Assembly (NCBI GenBank): GCA_003344405.1
Contig: NOWV01000196.1
Coordinates: 1-64,000, forward strand
DNA length: 64,000 nucleotides
Source of the DNA: Trichoplax sp. H2
Lineage: Eukaryota; Placozoa; Uniplacotomia; Trichoplacea
Direction: 5' to 3'
Below the pieces are notes generated by a model. It saw only the letters and a program-made list of their open reading frames with translations. It was not told where the DNA came from and ran no database searches. Shown one piece after another: positions 1-13,444 of the stretch (position 1 is its first letter; every line of letters starts with the position of its first letter). The position numbers and the translations under genes were made by a program.

Positions 1-3000
1 TCACCTGCTACTACTTGAGATATCGCTTCTAGTAACTGAGATTAAATGTGGATAGTGCACTAGAGCACTTTAAAGGTTTATGAGATAATGATAAAATTAA
101 TTTATTTTTATAAAAATAAACTTTAATAAAGGTCAATATACATAGGATACCAAAAATACTGCTTTGGGTAGCAGTAAACACTACGGCTGTAATAGACTGA
201 ATTAGTATCGGTATCGGTATGAAATCTTTGCTTCAATTTTGAATAGAACAGCGCCTAGACCTGGTGATAGTCATTTCCTCTTGGTGTTTATTTTTATTAA
301 GGAAAATAATTATGATGTCATATTCATAAAGTATCAGTAATGAGTAATAGAATTGGAATTGTAGCTTTCTGTGCAATCTGCTACGAAGAAATGGCTTTTG
401 CTACAGATGTGTTTAGGTTAATTAATTAATTTACAAAATTCTCAAAATTTCATTATAAATTTTGGATCGCTTTCAGCATAAAGTCATTCTAGACATGAAA
501 GTCTAATCAGTCTGTAATCAATTCATATTGTACCACTTTTCTAGCGATACCGATGAAAAGAGGCAACGGGATAGAGCAAATAAGCTATGTAAGCAGCCTC
601 ATTAACTCTACGGCTTAAATGCACCAATTAATTTTACCGGCGATTTTTGTTTATAATTATGCGGTGATATTTTCCCTTCATTTAGAATTTGCCCAAAAAT
701 TAAGCTATAGCAGGCTCACAAATAAGCAAAGATTCTATTAAAGCAAAAGCAATCATCCCTGTTTTCTGATTTTACTACGCCATGCACACCAAATTTACTT
801 CTACAACAAATAGAAGCATCCTCATGTCAAGAATCAGGGCATGATTACGAAGAGGTGCAAGAAAAATGACCAGTATACACCCTTGCTATGTACTGATTTT
901 ACACCTGTCAGCTAGAAGAATGATCGTTAAAATTGTTGTCTATAGAGAAACCTTTGTATTAATGCAGCTTACAGTTAATAAAACACAATCTTTGTATAAT
1001 TACATTATTTCTGTGAGAGTTTACACGAACACAGGTGTTAGCAATGAAAGGATGAAAATTACTACGACTTGCACCTTTGATTTCTAATTTGCTACAATTG
1101 GTAATAGCTTTTAAACTGCCCTAGTTTATCCTACTTTGTATCTACTATTTAGCGCTATGTAGACACTATGGATTTAGGAATCTTTAAAATAAGTTAGGCG
1201 AAGCTCACTAAAACTGCGGTATATCCATATCGGATTTCTAAATTCAATAGCGATCTATCAATAAAGCAGCTATGAGCTTCGAGGATAACACTATCCACCG
1301 ACTTTACCCTTAAAAATGCCCAGGGACTACTACCAGCTAATTTTAGTACTTTTCCTCCAATTTTTACACTGTAGAAGTAGTATTATTTCCCATTTCTTTT
1401 CTTTTACATGAGGGGATGTAGATTGGGGAAAGTACAATAATTAGTCGGTATAAGTCTCTGAAAATACAGATAATAAGACACGATTGAAAACTTCATTTGC
1501 ATGCTTCATAGTAATATGTACTATAGACCTAATTTTTAACCATTTATTCATCAGCTCAAACCGCTTAGCATAAGACTTTCCTTTAACAAACTCAATAAAG
1601 CTCAGAGTAGGTAATTATTCTTTATTATTAAAAATCTAAAAAATTGCACCAAAATGGACTTTTTAGAACTTATCGAGAGGTATCGCAGTTCTAGCACATA
1701 TTCTAATAACGTATTAACCATTTTTGCACCATTAGATACATGTCATGATGAACACAATATTGAAAATTAAAGGCTTTCTAAGCCAAACGAAGACTACAGT
1801 ACTAATGCAAGTAAATAAAAAATTTAAGTTGATTTCACACTCTTTTAGTGCTATCAAAATTACTGCGTTAAATAAGGTAAAGAGTAAACTGCACTATTCG
1901 TAAGTTTTGACGAGCTATAAAATTAAATCGATGTGATCATCATGCAAAATGATGTCATGCGTTACTTGGAATCCAAAAACTTATCATGAGCTTATAGGCT
2001 AACATGTATAGCGTAAATTAACATTAGATAGATTTCATTATGGAATTGTGAGTGCATTTGCATCATCAGGCATTTTCAGTTGCTTTATGCATATCCGTGC
2101 TGTTATTTCTGGAAAACATTCTTACGCAAATTGTTTAAGAATACTAATAAATTCTTGCACGCACGATTTAAATTCAAGAGCACGTTTAATATTTATATCT
2201 TTTTGCATTTATATAAGGAAATATTTAAACCAATTTACTCCAGCATATATAATAAAACGGCGAATAGTACAGCCAGATATTTCTCCAAATAATTTTCTAT
2301 CGTGAACGGTATAACCTCTCTAACAAGTATCTTACTTCGCAATACTTAGCATTGATTCAAATGAGAGATAATAAAATGTTATATAAGACAGCATATGGTT
2401 CGATATTTTTCCCAACAATTTTCTATCAAAAACAGAATGACCTCTGTAGTATGTATTTTACTTTGCAGGGTATATCATTGATTTAAAGAGGAAATATTGA
2501 AATATTATTAGTCTTAATGTTTTTCCAATTTTTTCTTAATAAAAATGTGATAGATCTCATAAATAGATATCATATATAAAATTGAATTAGGATAAAATGA
2601 CGGGCACCCAAGCTGAGATATGCGACATTATGGAGGAAATCTAATCGAATTTCGATGACCCATTGAATGAAACACCGAATTAATCCCAAATTTGATAACT
2701 GATCAAGAATGGTAATATCAATAAGCACCGTTAGTAATTATGTTCCACTAGTATACAGTAATGAGCATTTACTCATTTGTGTCACTAAATTTCAGAATTT
2801 TAAATAGCAATTTTTCGTTCCATCGTATCAGATCTGTAAATAAGCTAGAATTATCTAATATGAAATAGGCTTGTACCATATATATTCAATCATGCTAACT
2901 TATTTAACAGGTGTCGTTAACCTTTGCTCGTCGAGGGAATCCAAGCACGCAATTACCTATTATAAGAATTGAATAAAAATTAGCTCTTATTGTATGTTGC

Positions 3001-3018
3001 ATTTACTATTATCAAGCA
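1..3018. other. No supportable gene
   Basis: AT-rich sequence with no kinase exon and no open frame that reads like protein. The open frames near 2048-2305 lie across low-complexity AT sequence and have no splice context or family resemblance. The only structure seen is the short imperfect tandem repeat at about 2275-2500, listed separately. Confidence 0.6.
2275..2500. repeat. Imperfect tandem repeat, two copies of about 125 bp
   Basis: Two diverged copies lie head to tail, at about 2275-2375 and 2401-2500. Both carry the order gatatttytcc, aattttctatc, acctct, tatyttacttygca, and attgatt-aaa in the same spacing. A weaker third echo follows near 2515. No coding potential or terminal repeat was seen, so this is probably an old local duplication. 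Confidence 0.6.
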
Positions 3019-5121
3019 TTAAATGTAGCCTGCCTTCTTCAGAGATAGCCTTATAGATGGTCGCTCTTGCAAACACCCAAAAGCTAAATTCTGTAGCGTT
3101 TTTTCAATATTATATGGCCAGTGAGCGTAGGGATCACGAGGAAATACACATTTATTCTCCTCACATACTCGGTAATACTGGACCTGAAGTATGAATAAGT
3201 AACTGTCTGATTACTAAAGAGTATCGAGTTTAGACGACAAAGTAAGACCAACATTAGCATTCGTTAAAGCAATATGATATCTTTAATATAATTAAACCAT
3301 TCAACTTATCATGTTTGATGAAAATATGTAGTCTTTTTTACATTTATAAACTAGACTTACCAGAGTTTGAAACCCTTGAAAAGGAGATAAATAAGGCCGG
3401 CCGGATAGAACTTCTAGCAGTACCTGCAATAATAATTTTCATTCACATCTTTTTAATCAAGAAGGACAGATCATGTCTTTAAAATTAGATTATACTCATG
3501 TATTAAGAACAAATTTAGCTGCGGCTCCTATTAATAGCAATTGATACTAGTAACTTACAGATCCAAAGCCATAGACGTCATATCCTAGGGTTATTTCACC
3601 GCGAAAAGCTTCAGGTGGTATTCGAGTATAGCCAAGACTGCCTTGTAAAATAGCAATCTCATCATCGAATTGATTTCTAGGAATGCGCGCCTTGGTTAAT
3701 TTTGATTGATCGAACTTGCCAATTTTAGCCACATAGTGGGAATCGAGTAGGATATTTTCTGTTCTGATATCGCCGTGAATTAATGACTTCAGGAAGGCAG
3801 AATGAAGATATTGAATTCCTTGAGCAGTCCCAAGGCAAATTTGCAGCCTATACCAGCAATTTAATTGCGGATTCTGCAATATATAAATAAATGATATCAT
3901 TTTAAGCCTATATATCCATCTAATGCTTTAAATGAACCATCGATCTTTTTTTACTGTTTCGAACCTGATCTTGTAAGTGTTGGCATAAATTGCCATTTTC
4001 TACGTATTCCATAATGTAGCATAGCTGATTGTCGATTTCAACACATTGATGAAACTGAATAACATTGCGATGCTTATATCTATCAAATTAATAAAGTGTA
4101 GTTATGGCTGTTTAGCGATCTGCTAAAAATAGAACCATTCTTTTGAATTCATATTTAATAACTAGTGTCTAACTTCAAAAATCTTAAACATTTCATGGGA
4201 TTTAGTGCTGAGCAATAAAGATATGATCATCGGACTAGTTGAATTAAAGCATTTACTTCAATTGTATTTGATTTAAAGAGCTTAGACTTTTCGTGAAATG
4301 GAATGGTTACTAATATGTAATGCTTAATGATATAGTACTAACCGACGAAGAAATTGACTTTCTTTGGCGGCATTAACGGAAACCTGTATCGATATGATTA
4401 GATATTAATCAATGTGCAATGCTGTGATACTGAAATTGAGGCTGTAATATTATGAAGATAAACGACCTTCTCTTAAACTTAAAAAGCATTGCAGTACGGT
4501 AACGAAGATTAATTTACAAAGTAATTTAATACATTTCGCTAAGAAAATCTGGCAAGGAACGAATATTATCCTCGAAGATATAAGCGATACCGCTAGTTTA
4601 CAACTGCTTACGTTATATTTTGTCATTCTCTTAATGGCTACACGACCATATGCGCGAATTTGACACAGATAGATTTCACTAAATGTGCCTTGATTAACTC
4701 GATGTTTCGGAGCAAAGTTATTCGTTTGTTGGATAATCTCCTGTTGTGGTAGTCAATCAAGTAGTTTAAACGAAAATTAATTCTGGATAAAAAGGGATTG
4801 AAATTCACGAAGATCAGATTGCATAAGTACGGTACTTCTGAAATGATCGATAGAAAAAAAATACATTTTACCTGGACAGTATCCAAGTTTGCTCGCTTGA
4901 TTTTACTTAGGCGCTGATCAAAGGCAAAGTGATGATATTAATATAATTACATTAAATGTGATTGGCTATTTATCTTTAATTTCACTGGCATGGATTATAT
5001 GTAATCTTCTTATCCTATCCACCAGTTAAATATTTTAATTCTTTCTAGTTCCTACCATTTCTTTTCTTTTTTCATATATATTGATCACTTCCGTTTTCCA
5101 ACAAGAGAACAAGCATCCCAT
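3019..5121 (-). CDS. PK0: N-acylated Pelle/IRAK-type pseudokinase, 300 aa, 8 exons
   Basis: Minus-strand exons: 5089-5121, 4872-4913, 4612-4740, 4343-4383, 3965-4079, 3559-3873, 3361-3423 and 3019-3183. They join in one frame and use the same intron positions as K1-K5. The N-terminus MGCLFSCWKTE fits N-myristoylation plus S-acylation, implying membrane attachment. The catalytic core is damaged in sense but not in frame. The glycine loop reads VNQGTFSEIY (first and third Gly lost). The VAIK lysine (about K62) and alpha-C glutamate (about E76) remain. HRD is HGD (about 153-155), and DFG is KFD (about 173-175), so the metal-binding Asp is gone. The C-lobe is otherwise normal (PPEA, DVYGFGS, RP). 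This is most likely an expressed pseudokinase and not a dead gene, because every exon and splice site is intact. The start of exon 2 is the least certain boundary. Confidence 0.85.
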
Positions 5122-8100
5122 TTCCTTTTCGTTGGGAAAGATTAATTGTAAGAATACTAATTTCTAGAGTTCCTTCAAGAACTAATTTGGTTAGTTTGCT
5201 TTAAGCAGAGTTGCGAATGAATATCGCCGATCGCGTATAAAAGATTATTGAAATAATTTACTCTAGCGCATAGAACTTAAACGCTTTCTGCTACTCTTTG
5301 AACTATCTTACACGAACATTACCAGCCCATGCGCTGTTTCCAAAACTAATATAAATGAATGCTTTCCATCTTACTATCAATCCCTTAAATAATTTTGAGG
5401 TTATATAATGTAAGGTCATTACCAAACGGAATGTAGTCTTATATTAGCTTTAGCAGCAATCTTCAGCTTCATAGACTCTTTATATCATAAGAAAAGAATT
5501 GTACTACCAACTCTTGGCATGAGGTACTTTGTTGTGATGACACGTTGCTAAGTAGCATCAATTCCTCGATGTAGCAAAGTATTCTTGCACACCTAGGTGT
5601 CTTTGCTATCATTCATTCCATCAGTTACTCATGGGACTTGCATTAAAAAATAACAATACTAAAGAGCTAAATATAACATTATAATTTACAATTTGTTGAT
5701 CGCGATCATATCAAAATCTTTCTATTACATCTCTTTACTAATGTTGATGCACGTCATCCGTGAATGGGGCCCATTTTATTTGTCAAGAAGCGTAATCTTT
5801 GCTGACGGTTACATCATATCTACCTGTACTCCAAATTTATTAATATTTTCCTCAGTTCTGTTTCTTTAATTCTATTGGAATTGAATGTACTAATAACTAC
5901 TTTCATTACTGCATGAACACGATTTTGGGAACTTTTTATTCAAATGTATTTGTTTAAGCAATAACATTAAGGCAAGATTTAAATTAATACTCAAGATGCA
6001 TCATTACCCTTTATCGATGACGTCCGGTTTAAATTAATTATGTTTACATACAATACATAAGAGATACAAATTTATATAGTTGGACTATATTACGTAAATA
6101 CTGTCGTTAAGGCGTCTCATAACGAATGAACTTTTGTTAGATAATAATAAGTTTCGATTCAATAGTCAACAAACATGTTAAAAAAATTTTTTGGCTTGAA
6201 CAGACTTACATATATATGTTAACATATTATTACCTCTGTAACGTAATTAATGGTTAGACATACATGTATTATAAAAATTTTCTGATCAATTTATCTTGCT
6301 GTTGAAAGTAAATGGGTAAAAATTAGCAATTTCTTGCAGCTGGTTGGGCTAGCTTCAACAAATAAATTCTTAGTTTATGCTAAGTAAGAATGTTAGCAGC
6401 TACGTTTATTTCATTTTGGGGAAAAGAATAATTGATTTGAATAATTAGATAGAGTTTCAGATTATTAATGACCGCTATAATTCTGTTGGATGAGACTGTA
6501 ATAGAGATTGCAATTTTACTGTAACATTAGAATGAAGGAAGCAAAGTTACTAAGTAGATCAATGCCGGTGTATTAATGTGAATGATTACTTACAAAAATT
6601 AAATTGCTCTGGCATAGATATTCATTTTTCGGTTGTATTATTCATCAATCTGTTTGAAATAAAAGTAACCTATGAGTGTAAAAGATACAAAGATTCTTTT
6701 AATCAATAAAAGAAATTTAATATTCATTTTATCAGATAAAGTTTACATGCAATAGGCATATACAATCTTTAATTTTGAATTCTACTAAAATATCTGATAC
6801 TAAATTTATTAAACCTTTGCATCAACAAATGGCCATTAGGTACGAGAAGTAGCCTAAAATTTGACTCGCTTGTCCACAGGATTTGTAACATTTAATCTAA
6901 TATAGAATAGTTTAAAATATTGCCAAGAGCTAGTGTTAATAATCAATTTAGTACCTGTCACAGAAACTCAGAAATCATACTGCGAGAGCACAAAAGCTCT
7001 TACCTACGAAAATTGCTTCCTATATTATGTATCATGTTTATACCGTGCCATTTTACTACGACATTGCCTAAATTAAGTAGTTCCGTTTCGTAAAATGTCC
7101 AAGACTACTTTGAAGTTGTTTTAAGTGCAATCTTGATAAGTAAAACTGCCAAACGAGTTTTTTATTTCCATCATTCATATTGTAATATTAAAATTTTTTT
7201 ATTTACTTACTGCATTAAAGGCAATTACGATACGATTAAGATACTTTTAACATAAATTCGATGGAATGTTACAGGTATAAGTATGATTTTATCATTACTG
7301 TTTAATTTTGGATTGAGATTGTCTAGAATAGATTCTTCTAATTCATCATGATTTGCCTGCTTCTTAAAGTTTTATCTTTAATTAGAAATATTTTATCCTA
7401 AAGCATATCAATTTCCTACTTAAAATTTAAAGCTAACTATCGATATCATCAACTATCATCAATGTCGTTTCAATCAGAAGAATTGGCGCTTAAGCATTAT
7501 TACAATTTTAAATTATATTAAAATTATATCTGATCGATCTCGTTTATGCTCTAATTTTAGATTCTTGCAATAAAACAAAATTCCTATCCTGTTCATCAAT
7601 CAACTAACATAAATGTTAAACTTATACAGCAACTTTAATGAATTTGTTGATTCGATTGGTTCTGTTACTATCAGCTCAATTTTTTTGGTTGTACTTATTT
7701 TTTTTAAAGATTAACAATAAGTAAAACAATTTTCCACCTCTTTATGGGCAGTCTCTAGTTGAAAGGTTTTAGTTTACAAGGGCGATATGGAGTGAGTGAT
7801 ACAGCAAATATTTGATCATAATGATAGCTATATTTGATTGTGTTGGTAGCGATATTTGATATAGTTAAAGTTTCTAAGAATAGGTATTATCGTAGTGCTA
7901 ATATTAGATTGCTAATTACTATATTATAAATTGGTGATGACTAGTATTAGCCAGTTGACTTGTTATGGTACAGTATTTATGTGACATGATATACTGTTGT
8001 TATGAAGATACCTAACACCGAAAGATACTGCACATTAATAGAAGAGTTGTGATATTTCAAGCAGATTGATTCAGATTGTAGGAGATGATGATGATCTATT

Positions 8101-10320
8101 TAAGCAAAGTTATTCTGTTTGATGACTAAAGTCTGATTGTAGCTAATTATGTTATCGTACATGGATTTAACGAAATGTGTTTAAGAACTACGGAGATGAG
8201 CTTACGTTAGAGGTTTGACTTAACTTTGAGCTCAGAATATTTCATACTAGATTCATGAAGCAATCAATTATTGCTCTACTATCCCTAAACGTTATAATTG
8301 TGATGGAGGGTTCGATATCTCGGAGGATTGAGATTTAGTTGCCACTAACAATTAGTACACTAAAGGTTGCTTAAAAATTATACTTTATTTTAAGTAGTAA
8401 ATTAAGTACAGTGAGGTAGTTACGGTAGATCAACGTGCAAGCTGCCGTGAGTAACATGTGAAGCCTAACCAGGAAACTAACGATTTTTGAGGTGGAAATT
8501 AGCGGTATTTATAGTTTTAAAGATAGAGCACATGCAAAGAATAGGATTGTAGAATTAGATACAACATGTACCATAACAGGTTACAACATAGCTGATGATC
8601 ATAGCAAGCAGCGAGTACTGTAATACTAAATACAGTAGCCTATATATGAATGTGAAGTAAGCGGAATGTAAATATGTCTAAATATAAGAGCAATACAACA
8701 AGTCTATATTTAAGGGTAGAATATAGTTACAGCATGTTCTAAATACACTACAATAATAAAGTCTTTATAGAAAATTTCATTTGACTACGACACTTTATTT
8801 GTGAGATACTTTTATTACACCACGCCAATTATTATGAGTATCTATCCTACCTCTTGTTAATAATGAAATCATTGTAGGGGTTCAAATTTCAAAATTATAC
8901 CGTAAGTAATCGTCTTTCTGAGCGCTGGTTAGAGTACTGTGCTAATAGTCTAATACTAACATGTTAGATTATTCTTACTCAATCCGACTGTCAACAATCT
9001 GGTTAAAAGACATGATCGGAATGTATGCTTTAATAAGAGTCTAAATCAATTTTACCCATATTGGGCTGGTCTTTAATAGCTCTTATGACATCATATGACT
9101 GACATGTGCTAATTTGAATATACTCATATAGAAATCATTCTAAAATTTCATCCGTATAAATAAACTGCTTTGTTTAAAATAAGGTATTAAAGCCTCACTA
9201 CTAGGCTAGTGCAGTTGGTATTTATGAAAATACAAGGATCTTTGACTGTTGGTATCTGTAACTACGTTTAAATCTCCATCTCAAAGAATACTGAACTAAA
9301 TTTCTTATTTCCCCAAATCTAGTACACTTGACTGCACGACTAATTGATATTCAACTGTAAGTACAAAGATTGTAAAGAGGACCAATAAGTAAATCAAAGT
9401 ACTATCTGAATACAACAGTATACTGCAATTAATGAATCTTTAAAAGGTGTCGTTAGTTCGATTAAATCTAAATTATGTTGACTAGATATGTAACCTCTAC
9501 CGATAGTTTTCATACGATAACTTGAATAGGTAAATGCTGATATCATCTTGTATGCTTCAATAGATAACTGCATACTTTTGCAGAACCATCTAAATACTGA
9601 TGGAAATTTTTTGCGCAGATTCATTATAAGTTGACTGATTTGTAATATAGTTTCGGTTAATAGTATAGTCTGAGGAAATACATGTAGTGCACTGTGATGT
9701 CTTGATGATGGGAGATTATCAGAAAGAGAGCCATACCGTAGGTAAAATTCGGAAGGACAGTCCTGATAATGGGCTTATAGTATATATTTCCTTCCACAAT
9801 TCTAATTTTTTTGTTATGAGTTTGTAATGACCACTTTCAAGATAGCCTAAAGATCAGTATAATAGTGTAGATAACTATGCTGCATTACAGCATAGAGAAC
9901 TTATGTTATTACTCATTATTTACGACAATCATTATTCCATATGGTTGGCTAACCTCATAAACATAACTCCTCGTTTACTTTCAGTTACCCTCTATTCACC
10001 TAATTAGTCTTCCAGTCATTCCTTTATATGGTTAAACGATCAATTTGAAGTCATAGTTTAATTTAATTTTAATATTTTTTTCTTAGCTATATTAGCTGAA
10101 CTTATGTTAAAAATATTTCAAGAGTTGAGAAAGCAATTTTTTACTTATAACTACATTATTTTAAAATAGTTGTACACATGTTTTATCGTAGGGCTGCATT
10201 TTTATCGTTAGCTTCGTTGCAGTATTGGGTGCATAATCTATAGATTTTTTTTTTTTGGAAAGACCGAATTTGATAGCATATTTAGAGTATATTGGAGTAT
10301 TGTGTCGAATAGTAAAAAGA
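5122..10320. other. Intergenic, no supportable gene
   Basis: Five kilobases between PK0 (its 5' end at 5121) and K1 (start at 10321), which are divergent. I found no kinase exon, no RNA gene and no credible coding frame. The minus-strand open frame at 9394-9624 has no recognisable content or splice neighbours. The stretch contains one copy of a dispersed repeat at about 7790-8310. Confidence 0.55.
7790..8310 (+). repeat. Dispersed 0.5 kb repeat R1, copy 1
   Basis: This stretch matches about 59785-60290 over its whole length and in the same orientation. Shared blocks include atagctatatttgat, gccagttgact, ggatttaacgaaatgtg and ttattgctctactat, all in the same order with many point differences and small indels. 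No coding frame, inverted termini or obvious target-site duplication was seen. It may be a decayed non-autonomous mobile element. Confidence 0.75.
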
Positions 10321-12711
10321 ATGGGAGGTATTTGTTCGTGCCGTAAGAATGAGGTAATTAATTAGTAGAACATTGCTGATTATTTCTTGGATAGTTGTTA
10401 GTTGAAAATGATCATTATTGTTGGTACATAAAGTAATTCCTTTATTAATTGACTTTGACATATCAATTTTATTTTAATTTCAACCTATGATTTAACCTAA
10501 CTAAGTATGGTAATATGAATGTATATATATGAATTATAATAATAAGGAGCAACTACTGAGGGCGGAGTCTTACCTTGGAAACCCCAATCTTGAGATACAA
10601 GCTGAGGTAAATTATTCTGTCACTAGTTAATTATGGGACTATCACAGACTTCTCTTTTGATAAAGGATAAAGTAGAGTATTCAGCTCTTCTTAGTTGCTA
10701 TTGTCAAATTTATTTTAGTATATAGGCAGAAATCTACTACGACACAAATTTTTAATGTACTTTACTATTCATCAATCAAGATACATTTACAATGTGACGA
10801 AGACACTATTTGAACGAGTCCTTTACAAGTCATTAAGGATGGATTATTAGTATAACAAAATGTTAGAAGGAAGTCTTTATTTTTAATAATTGCTAATTAT
10901 TCTAGGATTTAAAAATGGCAACAAATAATTTCTCGGCTGAGAATAGAATTGGTGCAGGCGCCTTTGGTGAAGTTTATCAAGCTGATCTGCACTCATTTGG
11001 CGTTGTTGCGGTTAAACGAATTAAGCAAAAATTTGTAAGTAAGTTTTTAACGGCATTACAATAGCGTATTTACTAGTTTTTTATGCAGTCAAGGCAATTA
11101 TGATGTAGATCAATTTCATTAATTTATCTATTTTTGACGATTCATTTAATATGTATCTCGATGATACGTTACAAATATGGTGGTAAAAGATATCAGTAAA
11201 TGATCGACGAGAATGTCAGCTTCTATTTCAGTAAGTAGCAACTACTTGTGTGTTTTTCCGCATCGTATTAATGAATTTAAGATGGATTATAGATGAAAGA
11301 TTGCGATAATAATCGTTTACTTCTAGATATACACATATTAATCTCATACAGTTGCATACCGGCTTGGTTGTTGATGGCCACTTTTGCATGGTGATGGAGT
11401 TTATGATCAATGGCAGTTTAAGATCAAGATTGCAAGCGAAGGTATGCTGATTCAATAAAAGTCCGGTTCTTCATTTGAGTAATTTCTTATTTCTAGGTTA
11501 ATGTAACTTCTATTAATGACCGTATTATGATATTGTAGTTGTACTAAAGTCAGAAATTTAGAATAGAATTGACAACAATTACATAAAAAATTTTGTAATA
11601 ATCAATTACTTCATCGATACAAGCAAATAATTCGTACTCGAATTTAGCGAATTATAATTGCTAAATATCTATAAATTTCAGGATGAAAATCTGAATTATT
11701 TAGTCAGATTACGAATTTGTAGAGGCATAGCCAATGGAATCAATTATCTCCATTCAGCATTTAGGACATATCTTGTGCATAGGGACATTAAGAGTGATAA
11801 CGTATTGCTTTCGGAAGATTACACTCCTAAAATATGTGATTTTGGCCTAGTAAAAATTTTCTCTTCAAAAAGGAATAATAATGTTAATAGTGCTGCCATG
11901 ACTGAAAATATATGCGGAACTCAAGCTTACTTACCCCCAGAAGCATTTGATGGAATAATATCACGGCGTCTTGATGTGTATAGTTATGGAACTGTACGTG
12001 CAGTATATTGATTTAGCAATGCATTAATAAATTTGCAGAGGCTCATAATTGAGATTGCTCTTTATCCCGAAGGTATTACTGGAGATTATATCAGGGAAAT
12101 CACCGCTCTTTAGTAATAAAGAAGGAATTCCATATTTGGTAAATCTATATTTATGCAGTATTTTAAGGCCATCTTACCAGCAGCATGGATGCACTTATAA
12201 TACTCGTATTATACACGAACCGATATTATTTTTAGATTCAACTACAAGATATTTCGAGATTAATTTAATGATTGATGCTTATGTTAGTTCGATTACAGAC
12301 TTAACTGGCTAATTTCCATCAGATATAGTTTTCTTTATAAATTACAATGATGAACGAATTTAGATATGACATATTATTATGGTAAATTGACTATCTCACA
12401 CTGCTGACGATACCCTGTTTATCATTAAAAATCGCTACTAGGCGGACTACTTTCTCTACTGTTACATACACCAAATATCAGCCTTTCCTATCGATAAAAA
12501 GGCCAACTGGCCTAAAGATTATACAAAGGAATTAATGAAGCTAGCCAATTGGTGTCTAAGACATAAATATGAAGATCGACCATATATGAAGGAGGTTAGT
12601 AGGGAGACTATCCAAGGTTTGATTTTGCCGTAATGATTACTAGATGAGCTTATATTATCTATTTATAAGGTGATTGAAAAGCTTTCAGAAATCGCTTCTA
12701 AGACAAAATGA
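10321..12711 (+). CDS. K1: N-acylated Pelle/IRAK-type protein kinase, 316 aa, 9 exons
   Basis: Exons: 10321-10353, 10547-10606, 10906-11034, 11190-11230, 11327-11441, 11682-11993, 12073-12138, 12442-12594 and 12670-12711. The start MGGICSCRKNE is a myristoylation/S-acylation signal, so the protein is probably membrane-bound. A linker (residues 12-31) leads to a kinase domain with all motifs: glycine loop IGAGAFGEVY (about 46-55), VAIK-type lysine (about 68), alpha-C glutamate (about 82), VHRDIKSDN (Asp about 161), DFG (about 179-181), LPPEA, and C-lobe DRP. The sequence is closest in feel to Pelle/IRAK and plant RLCK kinases, so Ser/Thr kinase activity is expected. There is no room for a Death domain, ectodomain or transmembrane helix. 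It converges on D1, whose end lies 734 bp away. K1 forms the active half of cassette 1. Confidence 0.93.
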
Positions 12712-13444
12712 TTATCATGGTAATTATAAAAAATGAATGATTGCAGTAGCTGAAGAATTTACTCGAATAATTAAAATTACTAAAGAATACAAAATGATCT
12801 TTAAATCATTCAAGATTGAAATAATTATGATTTTTTTGTCATATATCAGCGGTGCAAATAGCTTCCGAAGTGTGGCAATTAATTAAATATTGTGTCATCA
12901 ATGATTTACTTTTATCGAGTAATTAATCATATGTTAACACCTAGCCATTAATAAACTATTATTAAATGTCGTAGAAAGTGTGTTGTGATTGTTGCAATAT
13001 TCAATAAGTAGACTTGGCTATGAATTTATTATTGCTTGCACCAATGAAGTTTGTGAGGCTATATAAAAGCCTCAAAGTTCTTAAGAATCAAAATTTTATT
13101 CTAAAAGCTACTTATTAAAATGACCGATTAAACTCACAACTTGCAATCTACTTCTAACAACTGATAACATTCTGCTATCGACTAACTTGTTAAATTCCTC
13201 AATCAACGTGAGTATTCTATCGTCTAAGACTCGAATCTGAGTTGGTAGATTAAAGAGTGCGTAGAGTTAGTTGCTTAGATAGTTAAGACTACTTTTGACG
13301 AAAGAATCTAATTAATTTTTGTCGTACAATCTCGGTTATGACATCGAGATAACGTAATTAATGAAGAGCTATGATAGAAACTGCATCGATTCAATGATAC
13401 GATGTGATATATTTTAATCGCTAAGTAGTAACTGAGGGTATAAA
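12712..13444. other. Convergent intergenic spacer of cassette 1
   Basis: Lies between the stop codons of K1 and D1. It contains a TATA-like box TATAAAAG at 13062-13069 (listed separately), followed 51 bp later by an ATG that opens only a three-codon frame (13120-13131). Nothing else is recognisable. Confidence 0.6.
13062..13069 (+). promoter_or_regulatory. TATA-like box TATAAAAG between K1 and D1
   Basis: A perfect TATAAAAG on the plus strand. Its downstream sequence resembles that at 22484-22491 in the equivalent position of cassette 2 (shared AAGCC then GTTCTYAAG). A chance match to so AT-rich a motif is possible. Its recurrence in homologous spacers is the reason to list it. Confidence 0.35.

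Noticed and set aside
2048-2305. Overlapping 70- and 85-codon frames
   Set aside because: Two frames open over the same AT-rich stretch, running into a tandem repeat, with no splice signals or family resemblance.
4638-4886. 82-codon minus-strand frame
   Set aside because: It is a shifted frame over PK0 exon 3. The frame with VAIKR and a glycine loop, bounded by an acceptor at 4741 and a donor at 4611, is the real one.
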